DNA from: Apoda limacodes
Taxonomy: Eukaryota; Arthropoda; Insecta; Lepidoptera; Limacodidae
Direction: 5' to 3'
Length of the DNA stretch: 64,000 bases
Assembly: GCA_946406115.1 (NCBI GenBank)
Contig: OX291549.1
Coordinates: 22,157,901 to 22,221,900 of the forward strand
Made by a program: the position numbers and the translations under genes. Below are positions 1-10,600 of this stretch, in pieces. The notes under the pieces are model-generated. The model searched no databases and had not been told where the DNA came from. It saw nothing but the letters and a program-made list of their open reading frames with translations. Positions within the stretch are counted from its first letter, which is position 1; every line of letters begins with the position of its first letter.

Positions 1-299
1 TAAATATTTTAGTTTCAGTAGTGAGACATGAAAAAGGAAATAGGGTAATGTTTTCACATAATCATCATTCCAACCGCAAAATGTCAAATCACTCCGCGAC
101 CACAGTGCTTGATACAGTTATTTTCTTACGGGGTTAATCACATTGAAATATCTTATGCATGGGACAGTAAAATACTACCCCTGGTATGTCATTCCCGCAA
201 AAACAAAGTGGACGTGGCTCATGCATACGTCACAACAATTGCACAGATTATACGCTGAAATGTTATAATTGTGCAAACAAATGTGGTGGTGTGGCGTAT

Positions 300-352
300 T
301 TAAAAACCGGCCTAGTGCGAGTTGGACTGACGCACCGAGGGTTCCGTACCTA
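300..352 (-). repeat. Terminal piece of ACCGGCCAAGT-type interspersed element
   Basis: AAAACCGGCCTAGTGCGAGT followed by GACTGACGCACCGAGGGTTC matches, in opposite orientation, the end of the elements at 2371-3093 and 5365-5947. The rest of 1-600 shows no gene. Confidence 0.6.
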
Positions 353-599
353 CCACCATTTACCATCACAAACAAAAAAATATGTTTTTTTTTTATATTT
401 GAGTACTTACACCAAAATATTTTTTTTTTTAAATTTTTGTCTGTTTGTTCCGGCTAATCTCTGAAATGGCTGGACTGATTTTGACGGGACTATTATTGGC
501 AGGTAGCTGATGTAATAAGGAGTAACTTAGGCTACGTTTATTTTAGAAAAAATCTTTTATTTTAGAAAAATAAAGTAATGTTGCAATGTTCAAGTACTG

Positions 600-822
600 T
601 CCAATACCGCGCGCAGCTCACGCGCATGCCACTGGGCCGTCACGTCGGGCGCCTCCCACCAACGAATCAATATCACAAATGCTGCCTGTCGCGCGGGCTC
701 AGAACGAAAAAAAATTAAAAAATAAATGATAAATAAAATAAAAATGCAAACGCTTAATAAACGAATTACCTTTTGTATTAAATTCGACTCTTAGGCAGAA
801 CGAAGTTCGCCGGGTCAGCTAG
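600..822 (+). mobile_element. Helitron-like 3' end
   Basis: The right edge, AACGAAGTTCGCCGGGTCAG then CTAG before T, has the features of Helitron 3' termini (CTRR end inserted before T, short GC-rich hairpin just upstream). I recognise this end as recurrent in moths. The left border is unclear and no coding capacity is seen. Confidence 0.4.
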
Positions 823-984
823 TAACGTATAAAAAACTCTTACACTCAGCGTTTCATTACACCGATACGAGTAGGTCCTGATGAAGCTCTGTGATGCGAA
901 ACATACGGTTGATATTAACTGGTCAGTGTACCTGGTAGATGAAGGAAAGGTTACGGCGGATAGTGTGTCAAATCTGTTCAGCTC

Positions 985-1300
985 AGAGTAACTAATTGTG
1001 GAGCGGCGTTAAAGGGGAATCCCCTGCCAGGTAAGGAGTTATACCTGGAGAACGCCTTGTCATACTTAACTTACTTTTTTTTTCTGAGCTTTCAATGCAG
1101 TTGGCTGTTTTTACTACTTCACCGGGCCTTTTGGAAGGAGCCTCAGCCCATATAGCGTCCAACGCTCAAGCCTTGGCTTGGGTGGTCGCCCTCGGGGGGA
1201 GCTTGCATTTCGGTATGTCGGTAAATATCCGAATTATCGAGAAAACTTCGATAGCGCGATGTAAGACGCGTGACGACAACCTTAATTCGTAGCAGCACGA
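985..1300 (+). repeat. Interspersed repeat, family shared with 9855-10078 and 37515-37675
   Basis: The segment GCAGTTGGCTG ... CAGCCCATATAGCG ... CAACGCTCAAG recurs, inverted, at 9855-10078. The parts CCTGCCAGG, CTTCGATAGCGCGATGTA and GACGCGTGACG recur at 37515-37675. This is a dispersed family of unknown class, probably a LINE or non-autonomous derivative. Confidence 0.55.
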
Positions 1301-1549
1301 TATGATGTTTGTTATTAGTAAACTTCACTAATTCTTAGAAAGGTGTTTGTAAACGTTAATTGGCCTTCATTGTAATGACAAGTAGTGTTTTATCTGCCCA
1401 CTTTAATAAAACTTTTGTAATCTTTATATGTTGATATTAATTACCCTACTCATAAATTTGAGGAAAGTTTTATAGGATTTGTAAAATTCTGTAATCCGAA
1501 GTACAAATAATTAATTACTGAAATGAATGAATGAATACATTGTTATTTT

Positions 1550-1725
1550 TGACGTGACAACGTCTTATAAATTGGTTTGCCGGGTGACACTTCAAGAAAC
1601 TGCGTTACGCTCCGCTCACGTTATGCGCTCACAATGAGAGCGAGTGAGAGGCACGCGGCATGGTTAGCCCGCCTAAGAGCGAGAGAGACAGACATAAAAA
1701 GTGAAAGGCACAAGTTGTCACGTTA
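1550..1725. mobile_element. Short MITE with TGACGTGACAAC terminal inverted repeats
   Basis: 176 bp bounded by TGACGTGACAAC and GTTGTCACGTTA, nearly perfect inverted ends. The inside contains purine-rich GAGAGCGAGTGAGAGGC. It has no coding capacity and looks like a non-autonomous DNA transposon. Confidence 0.65.
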
Positions 1726-1959
1726 CAATGTTAATAATATTACGATTAATAGCAATGGTTTTTTTTTATGGCATTAATAAAATGTGCTTAAATTTATATT
1801 GTTTTTTAATTTCCAGAAAAAAAAATTGAAATTAATAAAATTTAGTATTAACGCATTTTAATAAACAGGTTTTTTTTTCGATCAATATTTTTTTCTCTGT
1901 GTGCTAAAACCATTTTTCGATGAAGCGATGCGGTTGCGATATATTAAGCTTTTAAGTGC

Positions 1960-2110
1960 AAATTTTTGTTATAGCCCAGCTCTAGGAAAGCTATCATAGC
2001 TAAGCAGGATTTACAACTTAACGAGTAATAGTCGACCAACTTAAAAATGTAGACGGATAAGTAATAATTTCGTAATTTCGAAAAAAAAACCATCAAAAGG
2101 TACTTAGGTG
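1960..2110 (+). repeat. Fragment of the 'gggtacctcccc' interspersed family
   Basis: GGAAAGCTATCA, CTAACGAGTAATAGTCGACC and the following AATGTA recur at 44770-44840 at the end of a longer copy, so this is a truncated member. Confidence 0.5.
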
Positions 2111-2497
2111 AAGTTGGTACTTGTGCAAAACAGGTATAAAATATAAGTGTAAACATGTAATATTATAGAATTAAATTAAATTATAACATTCTGAATACTA
2201 GCATTTGCTTAACTAATTACAATATTGACGTTAGAATTCAAGCAGGGTGCTTGGCGGTACAGGGTACAAACTTATAATCTGTTTCTCTATCGTAAAAACA
2301 CTAAAACATACCTACATTTCTTGCAGTGATCATAGTGTGTGTAAGCTCTTAAGTATTACAACAAATAATAAAAACCGACCAAGTGTGAAACGGGTCCGAG
2401 CTATTTGCCATCGTAAATTACCGTTTCAGCGCCATCTAGTTATTATTAAGCGAAACAGTTACATATTTGTTTATTGGAAATGATATTCAAAGCTTTA

Positions 2498-3007
2498 AGC
2501 CGGGTCTCCTGCGCCGTGTAATCGTGTTTTGCTAACAATAACGTGCTATTATAACCAAGGTCATTCATTTTGGGGCGTGGCCTAACTGTTTTGTCAGCTG
2601 TTTGTGTTTTCCGAGTCGAATGGATAACTTCCCCCGCGTTCGCCTACGGGGGGGCGGGGGGACAATATTATTCATTTCGTGTTTGTGCTCGCCCGAGAAA
2701 CGTCACGTCAAATCGTTTATCGTTTTAATTAATAACTATTTGGTTGCAATGGAGTGGAATAAAGAAATATAAAACTTGTATGTTGAACGAACGTGATTGT
2801 AGGTAGGGTCTAACACGAAATCTACTTCTATTTCTTCTGCCAAGAACTAAATCCACTATTGCCAAAACCGCGGACACGTCTTCCTCGTCGGAACTCATTT
2901 CAAATAGATAAGTTACTAACAAAAATATTAATCGCAGTGGACGGCCTGTTTGCTAACATGTTAGCAAAACAATATTTTGTTTGTAACATGGCGCAGGAGA
3001 CGCGGCT
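2498..3007 (-). mobile_element. PIF/Harbinger-type MITE with TTA target duplications
   Basis: 510 bp with inverted ends AGCCGGGTCTCCTGCGCC (left) and, reversed, AGCCGCGTCTCCTGCGCC (right). TTA flanks both sides (2495-2497 and 3008-3010), the 3-bp TWA duplication typical of PIF/Harbinger. A minus-strand frame at 2725-2922 contains MSSDEEDVSAVLAIVDLVLG followed by RRNRSRFRVRPYLQSR, resembling the acidic-then-basic start of Harbinger nucleases. This suggests a deletion derivative of an autonomous element. Confidence 0.75.
2725..2922 (-). pseudogene. Remnant N-terminus of a Harbinger-like transposase
   Basis: Sixty-five codons inside the Harbinger-type MITE. The acidic start and the RFRVRPYLQSR motif recall the N-terminal arm of Harbinger nucleases, while the catalytic DDE region is absent. 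The last third is unrelated sequence. The assignment rests on motif recognition only. Confidence 0.45.
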
Positions 3008-3517
3008 TTAGCGGCACACTTTTTGTTTTGTGTGTGTTTGTAAATTACGTGAACCCTCGGTGCGCGAGTCCGACTCGCACTTGGCCGGTTTTTTTTCTAG
3101 TTTGATTTACTTTAACATTCTGTTTTCACCTTGTAAATATGTAGTATGTAAAGCCTGTGAACATAATGCAAAGATCAGTACAGTTTCTAAAGTAACAACT
3201 CCGACAAGGTCTGTACAAAAATATCTTTACGTCTAGACTGCCTACTAATATATCTTTGTCAGAAACAAATTATGAACGCGCACATAGAAAGGCTATATAA
3301 GTTTTTTTGGCAAACAAATCATAGAATGTGAGTATGAGTAGGAGTAGAAAGTGTCTAACTAAACAGCAAATTGTTAATTGATATATCGGAATGGCTGTTC
3401 AAATAGAACAAACACATGGTTCTGTGTTCTGTCTGACTGCGACATTCAGTATCGATCAAAATTTGAGTTCCGATACCACAATTCAAAACTATGCTTAATT
3501 TAACAAATATAAAGGGA

Positions 3518-3740
3518 AAAACAGAGCAAGTGCGAGTTGGGCTAGCGCACAAGGTATTGCGATTTAAAATATAAAACAGCCCTTTATATAGGTCTGACTG
3601 GTAGACGTCTGTCAAGCCAGAGTAGCAAAATAAATAAGTAAAGTAAGTATGCAAGAGAATAAGGAATTGAACCCAGGACCTTTGACTCGGCAGTTCAGAT
3701 CTCTGCCTACCCCTGCAGGAATCAGGCGTAATGTTTTGAA
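3518..3740 (-). mobile_element. tRNA-derived SINE fragment
   Basis: On the minus strand, GGTAGGCAGAGATCTGAACT is followed by GGTCCTGGGTTCAATTCC, which carries a pol III B box (GGTTCAATTCC) as in tRNA-derived SINE heads. A degenerate GTGCGAGTTGGGCTAGCGCA piece lies next to it. It is too diverged to be a functional tRNA. Confidence 0.5.
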
Positions 3741-3789
3741 TGTAACAGTTTTTTAAATGTACCAGATATACATCACTTTCCAATCTTTA

Positions 3790-4380
3790 AGGAATCCTTT
3801 AAATTTTAATAATCCAGGAGATGCGTGATGAACAATAAATAATATTATCTGTCCTTGACAGGGAAGTCAAGAATCTGCGGTATGCGCATTATCACATCTC
3901 GCGAGACACAATGATAACAGTGATAACATACATGATAGCTTGTCTACCATCAATAATACACGTGAGTGCATAGGTAATACTTGTAACAAACATCGAACTG
4001 GTTTTAAAATTAGAAGAAACTGGTTTAAAAGGAGTTAGGTATGTCGTTAAACATATTTCTTAACTAATCATACAACTATCTATACTACCTGTTTTAATAT
4101 AACTTTAAATTGTTTATTGCTAATTGCCTATTGCTTTTAAGCAAATGCATAACGTAATTGCTCAAGCGACTAATAAATAAAATACGAATGCAAGAAAATA
4201 AAGTTGTCATTACGTTAAAAACCCGCTAAATGATCAGCTTTGCGGAATATTTTGGTTTTTCAATTTAAATTCCTTTAAAATTTAAAAAGCAAATATTAGC
4301 GAATAGTTTGTGTTGGTTGTAAACCCGCCCTATGCCTAGGGCGCCGGAAAAACATAAACAATATTACGCATGTACGATAA
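3790..4380. other. Upstream intergenic stretch
   Basis: AT-rich, no coding frame of note and no repeat recognised. A short GC patch (GCCTAGGGCGCCGG) lies at 4334. It could hold distal promoter elements of CLIP-190. Confidence 0.5.
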
Positions 4381-4628
4381 ACTAAACGTTGAAGGCGGGC
4401 GCGCGGGCGTATCGGCTGGCTCGCCAGTGCACATTCGACAAGCGGTGTAAACACGCGTCCTTTACGCCGTGTATGAACAAAAACCGCAGTCTGCGATTAG
4501 TCATTAATCATAATCATACGACATTCCGATAATCGAATCGAATCGAAAAAAGAGTAGCGATTTTTTTGTGAATTTTATATAGTTGGTCGGTTACTGAAAT
4601 CCTTAAAAGGCTGTGTGAAAACTGAAAG
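4380..4628 (+). promoter_or_regulatory. Candidate promoter and 5' leader of CLIP-190
   Basis: A GC- and CpG-rich patch at about 4390-4500 (it includes GGCGGGCGCGCGGGCG) stands out from AT-rich surroundings directly upstream of the proposed first coding exon. Arthropod initiator-like CAGT cores occur at about 4425 and 4488. No TATA box is clearly placed. An in-frame TGA at 4623-4625 precedes the chosen ATG, which supports this start over upward extension. The transcription start is inferred, not seen. Confidence 0.45.
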
Positions 4629-4659
4629 ATGCCGGTCGAAACGAAAATTAGCTTCTCTG
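4629..4659 (+). CDS. CLIP-190: CLIP-190 exon 1 (start codon exon)
   Basis: ATG at 4629 opens [10 protein letters not shown], followed by a strong donor GTAAGT at 4660, leaving phase 1. The stop codon just upstream in frame, the phase match with exon 2 and the GC-rich promoter-like flank support it. There is no conserved domain to confirm it, and other first exons could lie in the 25-kb intron. Confidence 0.6.
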
Positions 4660-7600
4660 GTAAGTCTTCTAATCTCTTTCAGGTTTTTTTTTTTTTTTGT
4701 TAAGTCTACGATTTTACCATTCTGTTTGTCTAGTCAAGTCTGAACAGTATATTATATTTTCAAATAGGTATGACCACGTATTAAAAGTGCACACAGCTTA
4801 TTTAATTCCACTGCGCATAAAATGAAATAGTAATAATAATGGTGTTTTAAATTCACACAACTGGTTTCTTTTTAAGTAAATAATGCATAATATTAAGCTA
4901 TAAATTATAAATAATGTCGTCTTCATATTACTGTTCCAATAACGTGATGTTTTATAAAAAGAATAATATAGTTATTTTAGTAATGTTGTACAAGCAAATT
5001 ATCAAATGTTAGTTTTTTGCAAAGAAAAAAAACACACAGGTTTTAAATCGATTCTCTGCTTTTTAGACTTCTTAATTAGGATACATGCTTAATCGATTAT
5101 CAGCTAATTATGTACTCGCACATTGAAATAAGTAATAATGTTTTAACACCGTCATACAGTAATTAAAAGATATATTCTAGAACATCTGTACCTGTCTGTT
5201 TAGCTTTTGACTATTGGAATAATCTTAAACCTCTGTTTCTCAGCAATGACTTTTAAATTGAAAATAACAATATTGAATTGACAGATAATGACTAAATCAA
5301 GATAAAATTTGGCACGGAGACAGTTTGAGTCCCGAGAAAGGACATAGGCTACTTGAAAACGTCAAGTGTGAGTCGGTTTTTTAGGGTTCCGTATATAAAA
5401 AGGAAAAAAGGAACCCTTATAGGATCACTTTGTTGCCCGTCTGTTAAAAATTCTTTTTCTCAGGAACGCGTAAATGTATCAAGTTGAAATTAATAAAAAA
5501 ATTCAAGGTCTATGGTCTTTTGAAGCTTCTAATTCAACGCAATAAAGAATACGGCCGGAAAACGGCCATTTTTGTCGCATATTTGGCATTCACAAATACA
5601 TTAAAACCTATGGGGTACTTCCCGTTGTCATAGAATCATAAAATTTGACACTAAGCGAGGCCTTACATCAAAAATATAGAAAAAATGCCGAAATTCGTTA
5701 ATTTGTAGTTATAACACATTAATAAAAAGTTTTTCTGTCTGTCTGATAAGACCCTTTTACTTAAGAAGGTGTGGAGGTATCAAGTTAAAATTATTACCAA
5801 ATACTAAAGGCTTGAAGCTTTGTCACTTAAATTTGTAACAAAGCTTCAAGCTTCTAGGTCAATGCAATAAAAAAATATGCCTTTTCAGTTTACCTTTTGC
5901 GTAACCCCCGGTGCGCGAGTCCGACTCGCACTTGACCGGTTTTTTTCTATAATTGCGGAGTTGCTGTTGAAATTCTACAGCAATAACGGAATTTAGGGCG
6001 GGTGGAACCGCAGGCAAATTTGACATGGAGATAGTTTGAGTCTCGAAGAAGGATATAGTTACTTGAATACGTCAAGTGTGAATCGGTTTTTTTTTCTATA
6101 ATTAAAGAGTTGCCGTTGAAATCCTACATCGATAACCGTTTTAAGTGCGGGTGGAATCGCGGGCAAAAGCTAGAATATTTATTTTAAAAGTTGCCAGACG
6201 TGGAATCGCGGGCAAAAGCTAGAATATTTATTTTAAAAGTTGCCAGACTGTTAGAACTGGATTGTTGTTCTAAGTACCTAGAACTTGACGTTCTTATTTG
6301 TATAGTCTGCTAAACTGCATATTTTAAGACTACCTATATTTCAAAAACTAGAAACTCTTATTGTACTATCCTTTCATTTTAATCTTAGAAAAATATGCAT
6401 AACTTTTTAAAACATTCGCAGTTATTTTTATCATAATTATAAAGAATTCATGATGTTGGAAATAACCTTCTGACCTACCTATCCCGATTTGTTAATACGA
6501 AGTTAGAGTTAAATACCTAGGGCGCGTTCGTTTTGGGATGCAGAATCATTATTTTCATTACTTTTGTCACCTGTCATCCGTTCGTTTAGCAAAAATATCA
6601 AAATTTTAGTATTATCTTTAGCAAACTGTCATGCGTTCGTTTACGATATTTTTGTTATTTTTGACACTATTGCCACCGGAAAATGAAACTTTAGACCCAT
6701 CCCTGGAGGTGGAGTTTTTGTGTTAATCTGTCAAACTGCCTATACATATTCATTGTTTATGGTAGTGTGTTTGTGTTTCATCTTGGTGTGTGTACGTCAA
6801 CCGTCCATTTTGCAAGTTCTGCAACCAAGAATTTTGTTAGTAACGTTTCAAAGCTACACGAACGATAGGTGTCGGTGGCAAAACTGGCGTTATCAAAAGT
6901 GTGAAAAGTATTAATTTTAGGAACTATCCCTAAACGGACGCGTACCTAAGCACCTATATTTGATTCATTAAGACGTCCAGACATGTAAAATCTGCCACGC
7001 TTTATCAATCGCTAATCTAAATCTATAATCTACAGGTTTTCGTGGATGGCAATAACCATTGTTAAAGCCATCGTTGTTTTGTGAACAATAAATTAAAAAA
7101 AATAAACTGAAATTTTTAAAAAACCTTTGTTAGAATTGTAAGCCCGTAAGAATGAATGAAAATTATATAATACAGTTTTGGAAAAATTATAAGCTAGCAA
7201 CTAACTCAGCAAAAACTTATAATAGTCATAACTAATTCAAGGAAACGTATGATAAGAGCGATAGTGTAGGAGATAAGTACCATTTCCGCCGGTTCTATTG
7301 GGGCCCTACTTCACCTGTCATTAACACACTTGCACAAAACACGCTAATCAAGAGTAAATGTTTAGAGTACTGCCTAGGAGTACGACTAACAGCATAAATC
7401 TACTTAGGTGTCCTCGTTTCTGGATGAGTTGGTGGTTAAGATGGACTAGATTGTCTGTGTGTGACACATGAAATGCAGGTATTCATTCATAACTCTTTCT
7501 AGACTACTGATTTCGTAGCATTTGAGATGAGATAGGTTAGATGACATATATTGGCTGAAACTATGACCAATAATATAATAATAATAATATATAAAACCAA

Positions 7601-10600
7601 TATGTAGCTAACTATATTATTTCACTTTTAGAATAGAAATACCATTTCCTGTTTATATATTTTTAGGGTTCCGTACACAGAGGGTGCCAACGGAGCCCTA
7701 TTGCTAAGACTACGCTGTCTGTCTGTATGACTGTCGGTCTGTCTAACCATTAAAAGGCTCTACTTTTAGACCGAAAAAGGTAAAAGCCTCAATTTTTATT
7801 ATATTCACAGAATATGTTTCATAATGGTTGTATATGTTTCATTCCAACGCGCGAGTGATACTTCTGGTGTTGCAAGCGTCCATAGGCCACGGTGACAGCT
7901 TACCGTCAGGCGGACCGTGCGCTTGTTTGCCAACTTAGTGGTATAAAAAAAAGGGCAATTATCTAACAAATAATTAAAAGTTAAAATTTAAGGGGTGCCC
8001 CATACAAGTTAACACATTTTATCTATCAGAGTAAAAACAGATGGTCAAACTACAAACTTGCTGTGAAAAATAGTGTAAACTCTAAAGTGTAATAAAAACC
8101 GGCCAAGTGTAAGACGGGCACAAGCAATTACTATTTTAAATAACCGATAGGTACAACGCCGTCTAGCTTATCATTAAGAAAAACAGTAACATATTTGTTT
8201 GTTGGAAACGATATTTAAAGTTAAGCAACGTCGAGCTTAGTCAGTAATTGGATGAGAGACTTGTTTGTGTTTGTAAATTACGTAAATGGTGGTAGGTACG
8301 AAACCCTCGGTGCGCGAGTCCAACTCAATGACATACATTTAAAGTTCTTGTTACCTTTTTTGGCAAAGTGAAAATAATGATGTTCATATACGTGACGTTT
8401 CAATCGGCGAGACGGTTGTTATTAGAATAAATATGAAAATATTCAAAAAAGTAATAGATTTCTTTTCACCAAAAATTTATAAAAGTCAAAACATAATCAT
8501 CATATTCTTTTTGTAAATCAATTGACAATTTGTAAATTTCACATATTATTTAATCCCATAATTGGCTATCGACAACAATAAAGAAGAAAGGTGGAATAAG
8601 CAATTATTTCCGTTTTCTAATTTAAAAACTTAAAAACAAAAAACTATTTTGGTTATTCGTTAGTATTAATAAATTATTTACGCCCATAGTCTGTAATTGA
8701 GTAAAACTCATCCTTATTGGGAAAGATAATAGCTTTGTTTGTCCTAAACTTTTGTCACTGTCCTAGTTATTTCTTTCAATGCTTCATTTAGTTAGAGCAA
8801 TCCTACATTTAAAAAGACCAAAAATACATTCTGATGATAATGTTGTTTTCTTCTTATTGTATATCATTGAATTACATAGATTCTTACTTCTATTTCTTAT
8901 TATCACATTTATGTAAGTTGTAAGATAGTTTTTTCTTATATTTTTCAAAAGTCAGTAGTAATGACCAAACTAATAAGAGAATAAATGGTGGCGTTGCAAA
9001 TTAGTAGTGCATCTGCTTTTGGGGTTTCAGATTTTTCAATTGGGGCAGTAAATATCTCGGTTCTTCTCAGCTAAGTTCAAAAACTAACTCTATTTAAGAG
9101 GGCCCCCAACGCGCATATACATTTGATTTATGGGTGTTAAGCTGTAATCGACAATGTCTATCTCAAATAGAGCTCATTTTTCAGTGGCAAAAATATATTA
9201 TAGATAGGCAGTACAGCATAGCGTAAAAAGTGGAAAATAATTATTCACAGTTATATCATATAAGATATAAAAAGTCTGTTACAGTAATTTTCTAGCTTTA
9301 TAATTACTTATCATTTTATGAAATAAATTATGTTCCCGCTACTAGGTGAAAATGAGTTATGAATTAAAAATATAAAAACTAGAGGTTCGGTCATTTTTTT
9401 AAAGCTATGTTTTAACACATATCTTAAAACAAATACAGTAATTTGCTAGTTAAAGAATGTAGAAAGCCATGTTATTTTTTTCCAATCAGAAAATTGCAAT
9501 AGGACAGTGAAATCGATTTTAAAGAGGAGCAGAAAACTGCACATTCAGGTAGGGCGCAGCCTTAATGTAGAGTTCCGAGCTTTCTTTTTTTTCCTGCAGA
9601 AAAATATATTTGCTATCCTGTGATACTCATGTTAACTATAAAACTTTGGCGATAAGAGACGTAATGTTTTTTTTAAATGGTACCAAAACTTTCGATGTAT
9701 GTGGGTGAAGCAGGAAGTTTGCCAAGACCATAACTAGCAAGAGGAAGAGTGTGAACTGCTTAAAGCTAGAGTGTTTTTATATATGTGCTGCTAAACAAGT
9801 GCTTTTAAATAACAAAATGTTACTTCACCCATACATACTAACGTTAACTTGATGCTTATCAACCGCGTAAGGGGGAACTCCCCTCCTGGCGCTGACTCAC
9901 CTTCGGGTTCGAGGCTTACGCTGGTCGAAGGGACGACCCCAAGAGCGACAACCCAAGCCGAGGCTCCCCCCGCGGGAAGCCCTTGAGCGTTGGGCGCTAT
10001 ATGGGCTGAAATTCCTTCAGTCTTGCCCCAAAAGCCCGCTGGAGCAGTAATGGCTGCATCAGCCAACTGCATAGTCAGATTAGAAAAAAAAAATTATGTT
10101 TGAACAAGTTTAAAAGAATTTACACGATTCCAGAATTACGACCCTCATCTAATCTGCAATAAATAGTGAACAATATGTCGTTTACGTTTTACTGCCATTT
10201 GCTAGTTGTAATGCTGAAGTCTTTTACATTTATTCTAACAAATTATTCTTAGTTCGTGTTTCAAACACATTAAAAATTGATTAATTGGTATTTCGGTTAC
10301 AGTTATTTCTTTTTGTCAAATGTCCGCAAGGTTACGGAGGGTTAATGTTTTTTATATAATCTATGTTCCAGAGGGCTTAGCAAGAATTTACTATCGTTAC
10401 GTGAAGTGACGTCAAACAAAATTTTATATGAAAATGTTACTACTTATAGTCCAAGCAGCGGTCTCAAAAAAAGCTGTCAATTTTTGATAGAATGAATGTT
10501 CAGAATGAGAAGTTGTTGTGAATGTCAGTTCATAGCATGGACATAGGATTTTTTGACCAATTAAGCGTGGGAGCGAGAAATCCAAATTAAGTGCATAGTG

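Larger units (their letters stand above)
2371..3093. mobile_element. ACCGGCCAAGT-type element, split by a Harbinger MITE
   Basis: It starts AAAACCGACCAAGTGTGAAA and ends GACTCGCACTTGGCCGGTTT, inverted termini. The halves outside 2498-3007 align with the uninterrupted copy at 8094-8334 (shared ACAGTTACATATTTGTTT and GTGTTTGTAAATTACGT). Confidence 0.7.

Noticed and set aside
3355..3783. 142-codon open frame on -
   Set aside because: Runs across a tRNA-derived SINE and repeat debris. No domain, no splice or conservation hint.
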